A stretch of 64,000 bases of DNA from Hermodice carunculata (taxonomy: Eukaryota > Annelida > Polychaeta > Eunicida > Amphinomidae): the NCBI GenBank assembly GCA_964020975.1, contig OZ026629.1, positions 46,273,351-46,337,350 of the forward strand, written 5' to 3'. A model generated the notes under the pieces. The model made no database searches. It saw nothing but the letters and a program-made list of their open reading frames with translations, and was not told the DNA's origin. Position numbers and translations under genes: made by a program. Positions 1 to 39,624 of the stretch are shown here, in pieces. Within the stretch, counting starts at the first letter, position 1. Each line of letters begins with the position of its first letter.

Positions 1-440
1 TGTTTACAACATGCTCACTGTTTACTTTACATGTTTTTTCCTTGAGCATGGTACATTGGGTACCTGAGTGCACAGAATTGTCCCCTCCAAATGATAGATA
101 CTTCGGTATTTACTGTAAATCCCCCTCCATGCATCCAGATCTTTTTTTTTTTTCCTTTTTTTAATTTAATTTTTTTTTTTTTAACCATAATAGTTGCATC
201 CATACACAAAAGTGTCTAAGATTTTTGTAATGTGTTGAAATGGTTAAAAGAAATTAGTTCTGCCTGGCGAGCAGGTTGAGGCTGATTGAACTTTGGTGCT
301 ATTTACAGCCTGCTAACTGTTTATTTTACATGTCTTTTTCCTGACTATAGTACCATAGGTGCATCCTTGCATGCTTGCATGCACAGAATTTTCTGTCAAC
401 ATGACAAATACACTTGATATTTACTGTAAATGTGCTGTCA
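1..440. repeat. Imperfect ~298-bp direct duplication
   Basis: CTGTTTACTTTACATGTTTT at about 19 recurs as CTGTTTATTTTACATGTCTT at about 317; GCACAGAATT and TATTTACTGTAAAT follow in both copies in the same order. Only the first copy's surroundings up to the window edge are visible. Confidence 0.55.
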
Positions 441-1249
441 TGTAACCATTGTGTGGCAGCATGCACACAAATAGTGACGCGTTGATGGTGTTAATGTCTT
501 GGTCTTTGTCACCTGCAGATCTGTGTCAAATCTGCATGAATTTAATAGGCAAATCTGGGTGCAGAGTCGTGTCATTTTGTGTTATTCTGGGGTTTCCAGA
601 ACAGGAGGCTTGGGGTGCTAACAGGAAGGTAGACAGCCATGGGTATGTACTCCTGTGTAGTAACATGTAGATTCCTGCCTGCCATTTTATGCTGCATTGA
701 TGACGTATACGTACATATAGCTCATGTTTGCCAGCCCCATTTGGCAGGAGCCTCCCACTTTGGGGCTTACCTTTTGGACTTTTCAACAGAAATATAGCCT
801 GTTTTGGGTTGTCTCCCCTGTACAATTCTATTTACGTAGTTTTATTCTTTGTTAAATATAAAGTCAGCCCCGTGGGAGCAAAAAAGATGCCTCATTTCTG
901 TTCAAAGGGTGATGATATGCTTGCATACATGCATAGATCAGGACCACTAAACTCTGTCATAGGTCAATAAGATTATATTACTTTATTATCCTGTTTAAGT
1001 GCCCCTTCCATTATAAGGACACCCCCACCACTTTTTTATGGCATAAAAGTTCAGAAATATTGGAACATTTTGTATATTTTATGATGATTTATCACTTGAT
1101 ACAGTGTAAACGTTCCAAACTTAGGTCTAAAATTGAAATTTATTTCAATTAAATTTTTGAAGCACCATGGCCACTTAAAGGAATAATACAGTGTTTACAG
1201 TCAGTAACACATGCACATGTACATGTACATATATATGTCCATTTACATA

Positions 1250-1252
<3 letters not shown>

Positions 1253-1296
<44 letters not shown>

Positions 1297-1315
1297 ATGC
1301 GTGTGTGTGTATGGA
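1253..1315. repeat. (TA)n/(TG)n microsatellite
   Basis: An uninterrupted TA run of about 36 bases followed by TATG and GTGT repeats. Confidence 0.95.
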
Positions 1316-2305
1316 CATAGAGAGAGAGTCTCAAAGAGAACACTCAGATATCCAACATATTCATCATAATGACAAGTTTTGAATGGCAAAAGTTCATTTT
1401 CTTTGTTGTTTGATTCATTTATCTGACATATTCAGTTGTCTGACAAATTTCTAAGGGAACAAATGGTGTCATTGTAATGAGTTTTCACTGTATATGTGCG
1501 TATGTATATAGTGATAGAATGTAGCGTCTGTGTTGAGCGATAAAGTTTATTAGACATCCGAGGAGAAAATGTTTTGCAGAAGCTACCAATCTCCATAGAG
1601 ACAGAAAAAATGTACACAGTTGTTGCTCCAACAATTCATGGCGGGGGCATATTTTATTGATTTCATGCCGTCATAATGTTTCTAAAATCAATATTGATGA
1701 GAACGGTTTGGGTGTAATATTTCGTGCACACAAGCTGTCAGCTTGAGATACATATTGTGGTCTTGACAAATTGTCTCAACCAAATTGGACATGGCTCGCA
1801 ACTGTAAACTTTAAATTATAACCAAATTGTCAAAACTGGTACTGAAAATTAATTGTGGATAGCCTGTGTTAAACAGATATATATAGAGATGTTTGATGCA
1901 AAAAATATATATATACATGTGCCAGTAAATGAAAGACAGTCAACCTCTTTTTGGGGAGAGTTTGTCCCCTTCAGTTTCCTTGTCTTCACCCAAGAAATGC
2001 TCTAAATTTGTAGTGAATTAAGTGCGCAGAAATTGTGTACTGATACTCAAACCATAGGTCTGAAGTTAATTGTCATTGTGAACGTTTGTTTGCTCGGTGC
2101 TGTGGGTACAAGGCAGGAATAATGCAACATGCCAAGAATAAATAGGTCTTGGGGGCAGTTCTTTCATTAACCTCAGTTCTTCAGGGTCACCTTTCAGTTC
2201 ATGTAAATCTCGGAGGGATTTACATGTAATTCTAAACCTGCATCAGGCATCACATCCTTTATAATTTAATGACAAACAGCCAAATAAATGGCAACTTACC
2301 AATGA

Positions 2306-2361
2306 ACAAAAACAAACAAACAAACAAACAAACAAACCAAAAAAAACAAACAAAAGAAAAC
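2306..2361. repeat. (CAAA)n microsatellite
   Basis: ACAAACAAACAAACAAAC run followed by mixed A-rich sequence. Confidence 0.9.
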
Positions 2362-2602
2362 AAAAAAGAAATCTCGGGATGCAAAAGTAAAGAATGATAG
2401 TGTCTGACATACAAGATTGATCACATCCACAGAGGTATGTTTGTGCAGCAGTCATTTGTCATTCAGAACTAATCTCAAAGAACATGGCAATCAAGTCTCT
2501 GCCTGAGAGCACTGTCTCACAAATTCTCCTTACGAATTGATTTAGGTACTACTTCAAGAAAGGAAAACACTGGCGTGGGCACACATGTAACAAAAAGGCT
2601 GG

Positions 2603-2730
2603 ATGGAAATGACACAGGTTGGCCAATATAACACAGACACTTGTGTATGTCCCACGGCAATGGACACTGTGTCTCATATTATTCTGTCTTGTGATCAGAT
2701 GCAGGAGAATAGGCAGGGGAGTCTGGGATT
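2603..2730 (+). pseudogene. Possible retroelement zinc-knuckle remnant
   Basis: The frame reads TDTCVCPTAMDTVSHIILSC, resembling the C-x-C...H-x(3,4)-C finger near the C-terminus of many non-LTR retrotransposon polymerases (CPLCG..ETVEHLLLEC type). Nothing else of such a protein is visible on either side, so this may be a tiny fragment or chance. Confidence 0.2.
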
Positions 2731-3010
2731 ACATTGTTGCAGATTAGGTGCAACTAATAACTTGTACTTGGATGCAAAAAAGTGTTCAACCCCCGGAGCT
2801 CTTGCTTTTTTTTTCTATTTTTCTCTCAGTCTTCACGGGCTGCACTTATAAGATACATGTACATGGGACGCATGGAAAGGCCAGAGAAAGGGAGAGTGGA
2901 AAGAGTCCACTTGATTGCAGAATGAATTCATAGCAGGGAGGTGGATTGAAACATGCACGTCCCTCACCCATAGAGTCCATGTACTAGGCCAGAAGGAAGA
3001 GTCTTCTTGA

Positions 3011-3350
3011 GGGTAGGCGACAGGCTTAAGGCAGTGACACTTCTCTGTGGTGAGGGTAGGAGACAGGCTGAAGGCAGTGGCACTTCTCTGTGGTGAGGGT
3101 AGGAGACAGGCTGAAGGCACTTCTCTGTGGTGAGGGTAGGAGACAGGCTTAAGGCAGTGACACTTCTCTGTGGTGAGGGTAGGAGACAGACTGAAGGCAG
3201 TGGCACTTCTCTGTGGTGAGGGTAGGAGACAGGCTGAAGGCAGTGGCACTTTTCTGTGGTGAGGGTAGGAGACAGGCTGAAGGCAGTGGCACTTTTCTGT
3301 GGTGAGGGTAGGAGACAGGCTGAAGGCAGTGGCACTTCTCTGTGATACAG
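3011..3350. repeat. 43-bp minisatellite, about 8 copies
   Basis: The anchor CACTTCTCTG or CACTTTTCTG recurs at 3038, 3081, 3118, 3161, 3204, 3247, 3290 and 3333; spacing 43 except one 37-bp unit with a 6-base deletion. The unit contains GTGGTGAGGGTAGGAGACAG. Because 43 is not a multiple of 3, the long repetitive frames over it are by-products. Confidence 0.95.
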
Positions 3351-3977
3351 GCACTTTAGAACTTGTACCTTGTGGAGACACATTGCATGTGGTGGAGATG
3401 ATGGACTGATTGTACAATCTGCATACATCAAACCACTGTATCTGCCTACATTCACATGGCTGTCTGGTCTGTTCTGGGTACATACAGCTGGTATGAGTGT
3501 GACAGGCAGCAGGCATACCTTGCCACTCAGTACACACCACTCCTCATACTCACAGGAACATCCCTACTCAATTATCACCTTCACAGGGATATCCCTATTC
3601 AATTATCACCTTCACCAGTCCCGGCCTACCATCACATTTTGTACTCAAACCAAGAATGGAAAGGCCCCTTTCATGTCGGCCTATTTCAGATTTCCATATA
3701 AATCAAGGTAAAATACACGATTGCATGAGAAATTCCTGAAATTCTGCTTTTGTATCCTACCAGACCTGTATTTCCTTGCAGACTACCAGCCTGATTTGTT
3801 CATTACCTGGACATGTGAACCAAGTATAATTTAATGAGAGAGCCTTAAGGAACAACTTCTATAACTGTATGACACACGTACAAGTACATGTATATTGTTT
3901 GATACACCTAGTTACCTACACTGCATACAGCCTGTATTAGTAAATCAAAAAAACATCAGGAATAGTGTTTGATGTAC

Positions 3978-3980
<3 letters not shown>

Positions 3981-4069
<89 letters not shown>

Positions 4070-4155
4070 CATTAGTATTATCATCATCATTATATGAGAT
4101 GTGTCATAACGATAATAATGATGATGATGATGATGATAATAATAATAATAATAAT
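3981..4155. repeat. (ATT)n and (ATG/ATA)n microsatellites
   Basis: About 30 ATT units to 4069, then a short unique piece, then GATGAT and AATAAT units. Homopolymeric frames over it are artefacts. Confidence 0.95.
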
Positions 4156-5295
4156 ATAAATCATTTGCGTTCAGCACTTTACATCCACGAAAAATTTATA
4201 ACGTTTATATATATATATCAGTTTTTAACATAATGTGGTTAAATACAAATTAAGGGGCTAGTACATTTTGTGACTTTCATGTAGAAATATGTAATTATTG
4301 CATTAATTTTCCATGCAAGACTATCAAAAACATATATTTTCTGAAAGAAAACATTTGTCTAAATGTCAATTTACTATTGAATTTCAGATTTAACCATTTC
4401 AATTATTGCAATTAAATTCCAGCTAAAATTTGCAAAAATTTACATAAGTAAAACATAGCATGTTCAAAAATTAACATACAAGTTAGCTTGTAATATCAAA
4501 GTAAAGCTAGCACCTGTGTATAAAATATTGTATCTCAGATTTTTTTTAAGTGGCATTGGTAATCTTTTATAGATCATTAAAATTTTATTGAAATTTTTAA
4601 AAAATTGAATGAAAAAGTTAAAATAGCTTTAAAATTTGAAGTAAACCCTGTATAAAAAATTTGAGATACACTTTTGTGGCCAGCAAGATACTGTGTCTAT
4701 TTTGATCAAATGAAATGATTATCTGGAAAGTGTGTGAGCTATTTTTTGGTTCGTATTTGTATTTGTGTCTTTTTGCCCAGAACCACTTCCTAGTAGTCAA
4801 TATCCTATTCCGCAGTTCGAACTCTTTACTCTCCATAAGCTAACCTGTCCCTGTTTAACCTGTATATACTCAAAATATGAAAAATTTAATTGTAATTTGA
4901 AAGCTAATCAAGATTTAATGACTGAACAGTTACAAAAGATCTGTTGCTGGTTTTACATTTATCAAGAGATGTCTTCCTTCATAAAATACATAGTTTTTAT
5001 GGGTTCAAATGAAAATGGTAGAATACGCAATATAATATTCCACAAAAACTAGCATTTTCAAATTTTATTGTTGTAAAGTGTACTAACCCCTTGATATGGA
5101 AAGTTGTTACAAGTATAACCCATATTGACTAATGAAAGCAAACTGTATGTTAAAGCCATTCACTAGCTGTTTTTATCATGCCCTATTCAATTATAGACTG
5201 GTACATATAAAAAAAGAAACCTCCCACCTGCTACCTAAGAATATATACATGTAGTAGGTGTAGGACTATAGATGTTTATTGTGCGATATTTTCAG

Positions 5296-31660
<26,365 letters not shown>

Positions 31661-32000
31661 ATGGCATAATAATAAGTGAATTCTACGCTAAGCTTCAAGT
31701 GCCACCGGTCCAATATGGCCGCCTGTCACAATATCACTTGCCACAGGAACCACAAACCAACATGGCTGATGCATTGACTTTTGATACATACCCTAACGTA
31801 GTGGGGTCACTATGGACTTTGTAACAAGTAAAGAAGCCCAGTCAGTATCATCTGCACCTCTTGTAGCCTTGTTCTCTGTTTTTAAGATAGTGATCAAAGT
31901 TATCTAACCAGTCTTACTGGTTGCAAATTGAGTGTAAAAAGTTTTTTTTTTTTTTTTATTTTCCAGGAAATGTAAATAAAAGAATCAGATTGTGTAAATG
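31661..32000 (+). other. BNIP2: BNIP2 3' UTR with poly(A) signal
   Basis: Downstream of the BNIP2 stop. The first canonical AATAAA on the + strand is at 31975-31980, so cleavage near 32000 is likely; a longer 3' UTR cannot be excluded. No conserved coding potential is seen in this stretch. Confidence 0.5.
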
Positions 32001-35000
32001 AGCACTGTGCAGGTTCACCAGATGCTAAGAAATATTGTAAAGATGAATTGGCTATCCTCTTGAAAGCTCAAACTCAACTACATGTACATACATACGTGGC
32101 ACTGTATATTGACATGTAGTTCATGTATGGTACATCAAGTCCATGGACATTGTGTAGTATGATTAAGGAGACTGTCTGGCCTCCTTGGTATGATATTGGA
32201 CTTGCCAGACAAAGTAAATCTAATTTTGCAATCCGTATTTCAAGGTTATGACTCCAAATGAGCAAGGGCACTGATGAATGAGAGTTAGCCACCTTGAAAA
32301 CAAGATGGAGGAAGTGCATGCATACAGTTTAGTAAGGACAACTTGTATGGGGGAAGTGTTGGCTGCAGATACAGAATACGCTGTATGTCTGCTCCTCATA
32401 GTCAGCCTGTGATTGTTTAAGAACAGGTTCCCAGACTAGTATCATGTAACATTTCACATAGGAACATAGCTGTCTGTGCTAATGGCATGTATATACTGGA
32501 TGCCAGGATATTCTGTGTTATATATTATACTTTGCGTGACACACACCGATGGCACGTCACCCAAGTCAACTCACAAGGGAGAAGGACATCTGTAAATTTA
32601 GACATCTTCACTCAGATTTGTCCTGAGAATACAAACACCTCACCAAATGTTGCTTGCGTATCCAAGCTGCGTGTACAAGTCAAAGGACACATAGGACACC
32701 ATTCTAATTCCATCTTCACCATGCAATTTATTGCAGGAACACACTTACTTCTACCCCTATTGGGCTTAACATATTACACCCAATCATCAGTCTCCAAAAC
32801 ATACAGCTTGGAGTTTACAAATGTGGATTCCCCTTCTGTTTGAAGTATGTTTCTTTAGTTGAGGGTGACTCTTACAAGTTGCTTTTTGTCGTTTCCCACT
32901 TCACAAGAATTCCTGTTAGACGTCTTGTTCGAGACCATATTTTGGTCCTGGTGTGTACTGGGATGTCAATTTGATAATTATTAATATTGTAAAAATGACC
33001 CCTTGTTATTATGATAATATTGTATGATACATGTAAGTGGTTAAAATGTTCACCCCACATATACACCGATGTTTCGATAATTACATGGTGCTGCATACAA
33101 TCTGCCTTTTCAGTTGTCAAGATCACATGTAGTGTCCAAAAGTCATTTGAGTGTAAAACCTGTACCCAAGAACAACTTGGTCACAAGCAAACTATACACA
33201 TATGGCATCATGATATGAACTCATTCATACACAGAATTTGAGAAAGATTATTGACGATATGCTGTTGTTTGTATGGATTTCTTTCAACTGATGTAGACTT
33301 AAATTTGTACATTTTGACAGGGAAAGCTGTAATTTTGAACCGCAGCATACAAGCCCAAACAGAAAGATTGCAGGGACTAAAGCTGCTGGTCAAAATTTAC
33401 TGATTTTGATTCATTCTCTTAAATAATATCCCTTCTGTCAAAGAAAAACATAGCAAGTCTGTGATTAACTAAAATTACTGGTCCATCAACGTGTGGGGAG
33501 GGATCCCTGCATTTGTTGGTGGCAGCAGAGCCTGCAGGTAGTGCCACCTGTAGGACCACTAATGAACTTGTGCAACTTTTCTTTGGCATTAACCATTTTG
33601 CAGTTTATTACATAGAATTAATTTTTAAAATCCAAGAAGTCAAACTGGTGATTAAATGTATCATTAATGAAATAATTACATTTCTATTCTTACATTCATT
33701 TCAGTCCGATGAATATAGAAACCAACAAGTTTAAGGGCTTCTTTTTTTTTTTTTTTTTTTTTTTTTGTAAATGGGACTCCAAAAAGAAAAGAATGACTTG
33801 TGCAAAGTGATGTAGGCCTGCAGATACCCAGCATCCAAAATTTTTGTTCAATGTAATTGGCACAATACTTTTTATTTAAAGTTGACTGAAGTTTGGTGTA
33901 CAAAGTATGGGACGGGGATACAGGTGAAGAATGGGGAAATGCCAAACAGATATCCAGTAACAGATCAGAGACATACTTTGTGGAAGTCAGTACCGAGAAA
34001 CACTGCAACTGTTTGAGAATACCTTCTACAGACTTGACTTACACAAAGACTTCAGTTGGGCATGATGCCAGCATCTTTCTTGAAAGATGAAGCGGTAATT
34101 TCATGCAAGTTCCGTATAATCCATAAATTGTACATATGTACTTAACTGCTGTGTACTGAACAGCATAACATGCCTCATGAGCAGGCAAGGGGGACGATAT
34201 CTGTATAAAATAAGGTATTGCATGGCATCATATTTATAGGTCCAAAAATGTACCTTTTTCATAGAATGATCCTTAAGTGGTACTTCAGTTATTATACAAC
34301 TGCAGAGCACTCATGTCCTCATTAATATTAAAGGAAATGGACACTTGCCATTGACCAATTGTTTTATTTTCAGTGTCAATGTATTTAGACATGATGAAGT
34401 CAGAACTGATTTAAAGGTTGATGTTTATTTTATGCAGACAGTCTTGTACAATAGTGTATATGTAATGGTTTCCTTTGAAATACAAGTAAGAAAGTTTATA
34501 TGGAAGAGTATATACCTCCATTTCTTTGTTTATATATTTTGTTAGGAGATAAAGTTGTGATTCAGTAAGGATATATGTATATACAAAAATACTGATATTG
34601 GGTAAAAATAATCAGGTCACCAAAGAAAGTAAAATGATTATAAAAATTTTATAGTTGATATTAATTTTCCTGTTTAGAAAACATTTTCTGGTTTATAACA
34701 GCTTAGTCCAAACAAGTCAAAAAAAAAAAAAAAAAAGAAGCAGTGATCACAATATATGTACCAGTGTTTAACCACTGTATTAAAACTGGTATTAAAATTT
34801 AATGTTCACAGTTAAAATGTTCACATGGCAAGAAATCATGGCCTCTTTCACTTACTGGTACTTTTTTTTCACATATGGAAATGTTTGTACCAATGCATCA
34901 AGGGTTAAATTAACATAAGCAAGACACATAACTTGAATAGCATAAGGACTGTGAAAGTATGGTTAATATTAATGCAACTGATTACTGATGAACTGAGCAG

Positions 35001-37177
35001 GGGTTGTCAGAGGATAAATATTAGCCCAACATGTCCATGAATTGTGCAAGGATTGTGAATACAAGTTAGCAGTAATCAGACACAGTATCTCTGTGTTGTG
35101 TAAGGGTGCGTGGTCAGTGTGTGATCGTTACATCTCGGCTGACATCTTGGCACAGCCCTTCTCTGTAACAAGGGAATGACAATTAGTCATTCGTAATACA
35201 TGCTTTGCGTCCTTCTGGTCTGAGACCAGGCTGGAAGGATATTGTTATGTCAGATTTGAAAGGATGGTTGGCACAAGTGCAATGCAATTGATACTCATTT
35301 GACCACAAGTCCATAGCTTTTCAACCATTACCATTGGGTAATGGCTTGTTTGAGGTTTTCCAGGACTGTACTAGGTCACTTCACCTAAATTTCACTCTCT
35401 CAAAGCTGTGGTCCTTCTATTGAAATCTCAGCAGTACATGTATGAGAAAACAACATTTTGGTATTATCTGTATATTACAAGTAATTTGAAAACACACTTC
35501 TGAGTGACCATCACTGGAAGCAGAGAGGCAGGCCCTGCTGGTAACTTATGCTGTAATGACAGAACTCTGAGTGGTATCAATATCATTGGAGACATTCAGG
35601 TCATACATGCACCCATAGTGTGACTACACATCAGTAACTTAAAAACATGTGCAGTGTATTAGGTATAACAGAAAGAAGTCAATTGATGTTACAATTGTTC
35701 AGCATATGATAATAAATGTAATGAATAAATGAATAAATTAATTAATTAAATGAATAAATGAAAAAAATAACTAAATAAATAAATTTGACTTACCATATTT
35801 CCAATCTCCATGAAGAACACTTAAAATTAATGTAGCACATTGAACTGCAATAAAGGCGGGCCCTTGAGGAAAATATCCTTTTATCATACCTTCATTTTGA
35901 CAGAATACAATGATCAAAATATCGTAACAGGACCTCATGTAAAAACACAGTGTACAATTTTGACAGTGAAAGCAAAATTATTTATTTGGACAGCATTTTT
36001 TTTTTTAATGCATCAGAAAAAGGCAACTGAAAAAATGCCCTTTAAGGGCCTTTTTAGTGACAAGAGTCTGTCAAAAATGAGCCAGTTTAGAGTTCTGGTC
36101 TCCAAAACAGATCAAACCTGATACTCAGTATTATTTCTTCTAAAAGTCGAGTGTGGAAAACACAAAGTTTGGTCTGTTTTGCAGACTATTCAGTTCCATG
36201 CATGTCTGCCTCTCTTCATATATGTGATGGTCTTGTTACTTTGTCACTCTGATAAAAGAAAACAAGTTTTGATGACAGTGCAGCTAAAATATAATGGTGG
36301 GCTTATCATAGCGCCCTTCAACATACCTTACCTAATTCAATAATGAACAGTCGGGAGTCAAAAAGCTTCCTCAGACAAGAACAATTGATATTGAATTGAC
36401 GATGTCAGTAATGGGAGGATTCATAGGTCCATGTCTACTTCTTGTTTGTTAGTTTTATGTTGCACTGAAATCAGATAACACCTTTCATCCATTTTAAACA
36501 GACCAATAAAGTATTTGCAAACAGATCATGAATTTGTTGTTTAATGTAAAGGAATCAACGGTCATAAATTAATGTGCAGGTAAGTATAAAAATCGCTCTC
36601 ATCACATCAAACCCCTGTGCAAGCAACCATTTGCCAGATTTGTCCCATTAAATTTTGTAACTATATGTATTGACCATTGGCCAAGAATCTATCGCACAAA
36701 TGAACTTGGTGCATTCCCTGGATTCCCTGCATAGTACACACGAGAGGTTGGCTGGAACATCCACTTTAACCAAGAAAATGGGTTTCATGAAACAAAATTA
36801 ACCTTTCTTGTACTACTGTAAAGTGTCCCTAATCGTCTCTGTAGCCTTGGCTTTAGTTACACTTAGTCCTGGGATCTCTTTCATGATCTCATTCAGAAGA
36901 CCACTGTGTCTGTAAACCAAAAATGATCTTGCATGATGGGAGTTAATGCAGGTAAAAGAACCTGTTCAATGTCCAGAAAGCGTTGTCTGAGCAAACAGTT
37001 CAATATCCTGAAATGTTTTGATCAAGTAGCCTTTGAATGAGGAATTCCGTTGAAAGGATTTGTGAAACCAATAATCGCCACGTCACAGGCAGAAGTGACT
37101 TTGTTGAAGCATGGCTGATGAACTTTCGCGACCAGGAAAAATATATCTATAAACTATTGAAGTTTGATGTCATTTTT
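32001..37177. other. Intergenic DNA with no gene seen
   Basis: Between the BNIP2 poly(A) signal and the family II repeat. Contains T/A homopolymer runs (33740-33766, 34719-34736), an AAATG/AATAA tract (35710-35785) and short frames without splice or homology support. The first part could be an extended BNIP2 3' UTR. Confidence 0.5.
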
Positions 37178-37870
37178 GTCCCCCACCACCGAAGGTGGCA
37201 TAGGGGGACATAGAGTTCGTGAGGATAGGGGGCCTGCCGTCCGTCAGCCTGTCCGTGCGTCCGTCCGGGAGCATATCTTTAGAACCCTAAAATATAGAAT
37301 AATGAAATTTATACCAGAGATGCATCATACCATGGGCATGTGCACTGTGTATTGTTTTTGACCTTGACATATTTTCAAGGTCACAGAGCCCAAGAACATA
37401 TCCATTTTCGTGTAGAGCCTAAGAACATATCCATTAACGTGTGTCTGGCAGCGTATCTCTAGAACCCCTAGAGATGGAATAATGAAATTTATACCAGAGA
37501 TGCATCATACCAAGGACATGTGTGCCATATATTGTTTTTGACCTTGACCTATTTCCAAGGTCACAGGGCCCAAGAACATATCAATTTTTCATGCATCCAG
37601 ACATGCTTTTTTATGGTATAGCTTACTTCTGTATTCTCATGCTTTGAATGCTTGCTTGTAGTGGCACCTATCCCTGTGTGTATAATGGCACCGTTTAAAG
37701 CATGTACAACTTTTAGCAACTTATAGCATGAAGCTACAACTTTAAGCAATCTATAGCATCAAGCTACTTTTGGCAACATGATGCACTCGTATGCCTTTCT
37801 TTTCTACATCCTTGTTGTTTTTGACCTTGACCTATTTTCAAGGTCACAGGGCCCAAGAACATATCAATTT
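37178..37870 (+). mobile_element. Hairpin-headed repeat, family II
   Basis: Head GTCCCCCACCACC gaa GGTGGCATAGGGGGAC folds into a long hairpin (37178-37209), then CCGTCCGTCAGCCTGTCC and CGTCCGTCC tracts. The body is a 180-base direct duplication (AATGAAATTTATACCAGAGA at 37301 and 37481) with a third partial unit near 37815; each unit has TTTTTGACCTTGAC and TCAAGGTCACAG. Intergenic. Confidence 0.65.
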
Positions 37871-39200
37871 TTGTGCATTCTAATTGGTGCATCCTTTCAA
37901 CAAGTGCAACAACCTTTGCAAAATATTGTGGTGGTGTACATAGATCCTTTGGATCACTGTGCACTTGTTATGAATGGCATTCAGCGTTGTATGCCCCTAC
38001 ACTGCAAGCACCCAAGAATGTAGCCTTTTCATGCTGTTCTAGAATCCTTGAACTTTTCACCTGTCTATGGATGGGAAAAGGTTTTCATACACCTGCATTG
38101 CACAATGAAGCCACACTTTGAGAACCAGTCAGGTTGACTCCTGGCACACAGTTGTTGGGGAATGTGCATTTCAAAGAGGGTATTTGCTGCCAGCTGCATC
38201 CACAAATAGCTGAAAAATTTAGCGATTCTTTAAGGTCATAAATAATTATGCTAAAATTGAGCTTGTTTTGCTTAAAAATTCTGCTATTCTGTGTCTTGGA
38301 GCATCAGAGCATACAATAAATATGAATTGCAATTAGGGGAAACGACATTAAGCTTGAATTTTTCCAGGTAAAAATTCATGAGCTATACTTTAGGTCAGGT
38401 CAACAGAAATGAGTGAATTGAAAGAGTATATTTTTTATCACATTTGGCTGACAGTTGTAGGTGGCAAAACCCAGTACACAATTTTGGCTCGTGAGGTCTG
38501 GACTGGGTCCAAAGAGGGGTGTAACAAGTGGTGGATGCATGGGTCTAGATTGTGATGCAACAGTTACTTGACCAATAGTCAGAATAAATATCTTGTGCTC
38601 ACATGATGAAGTTCACATAAAATACCAATGTTTAGGAAATGCAACTTCACAATCTAACCCACATTTCCAGTGTCAACTAGTATGGAGCATAAAATGGAAA
38701 TCTCCTACCATCATATGATCAAGATATTTAGGGTTTTATAATTGGCTAAAACTAGGTCACATGTGATACTCTTAACATATGCACAGACCCAATTCTACGT
38801 GCCTGTCACCCAACATTCATAATACATGTAGTATTAAAGCCTGTGGGCAGTCTATTGGACTCTTAAAATAGGAGGAAATTCCTTTGTATTGTAGTGACTT
38901 TCAACCAATCTCATTCAACAATGCATCAAACATGAATTCCTGTCCAGAAAGAACTGGTTCAGCACATACTGCCAGCAGGAACTGTGCACTTTCCTGCATA
39001 CCACTGTGGCTATGCTTGCAAGTATCTGCATGTTTGTGGTACTGCTGTTAAAATATCTTTATCATATAAAACAAATATAGTCTTTGAATTGTCAAAATAT
39101 GGTTCTAGGGACATGATTACATCAATATTCACCGTAGCCTTTGACCTTGGTGAATACTGATACGTTCTCAAGTCTGTAGAACCACGTATTCACCTTATTA

Positions 39201-39624
39201 TGTCTGGGTTGGCACCCAGACATGTTGTTTTTGTAGGAGTTGTTTATTCTTTCTTATTTCTTAATACCTTTCCGCCACATATTATGACGCAGTTTTCTCA
39301 GCCATTATACAAGTTACAACATTGAAATTTTACATACTATGAGACCCATAGCTGAAATTGTGCACCTGGTGTGGATTTATTGATATGTTGTAAGTTATTA
39401 AAATTATGGGTAGAAAATGAAAAGAAATCCTATTCAACTATTGGCTGAATAAAATGATGGTAGTTGTATTTGCCAATCATATTGCATCGATTGACATTAC
39501 ACTTGTTGCCTTGTTACTCTACTACTACTGTTCAGCAGATTGTATCCAATGACCCATGATTGATGATGTCATAAAACAGTATCAGAGGGGGTTTCAAAAC
39601 AAGCTCCAATTGGCACCCAGACAG
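39201..39624 (+). mobile_element. Hairpin-headed repeat, family III (TGTCTGGGT)
   Basis: Head hairpin TGTCTGGGT tggc ACCCAGACA at 39201-39222, then a TTGTTTATTCTTTCTTATTT pyrimidine tract. The far end at 39610-39624 repeats TTGGCACCCAGACA. The same head type occurs at 46555-46576 and, diverged, at 45067-45088. Confidence 0.6.

Noticed and set aside
2833-3540. 235-codon - strand frame with Ser/Pro/His-rich repeats
   Set aside because: Produced by the 43-bp minisatellite; the repeat period is not a multiple of three and the same peptide recurs in shifted frames, so there is no frame selection.
4618-5052. Two overlapping frames on opposite strands in AT-rich sequence
   Set aside because: AT-rich, no recognisable motif, no splice signals in phase with BNIP2.
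1-5295. Search for upstream BNIP2 exons
   Set aside because: No stretch resembling the EEWQDE-type N-terminus with splice sites was found; the exons are probably before the window.
32487-32843. 118-codon + strand frame after BNIP2
   Set aside because: Downstream of the stop and poly(A) signal, no homology or start context; probably 3' flank.
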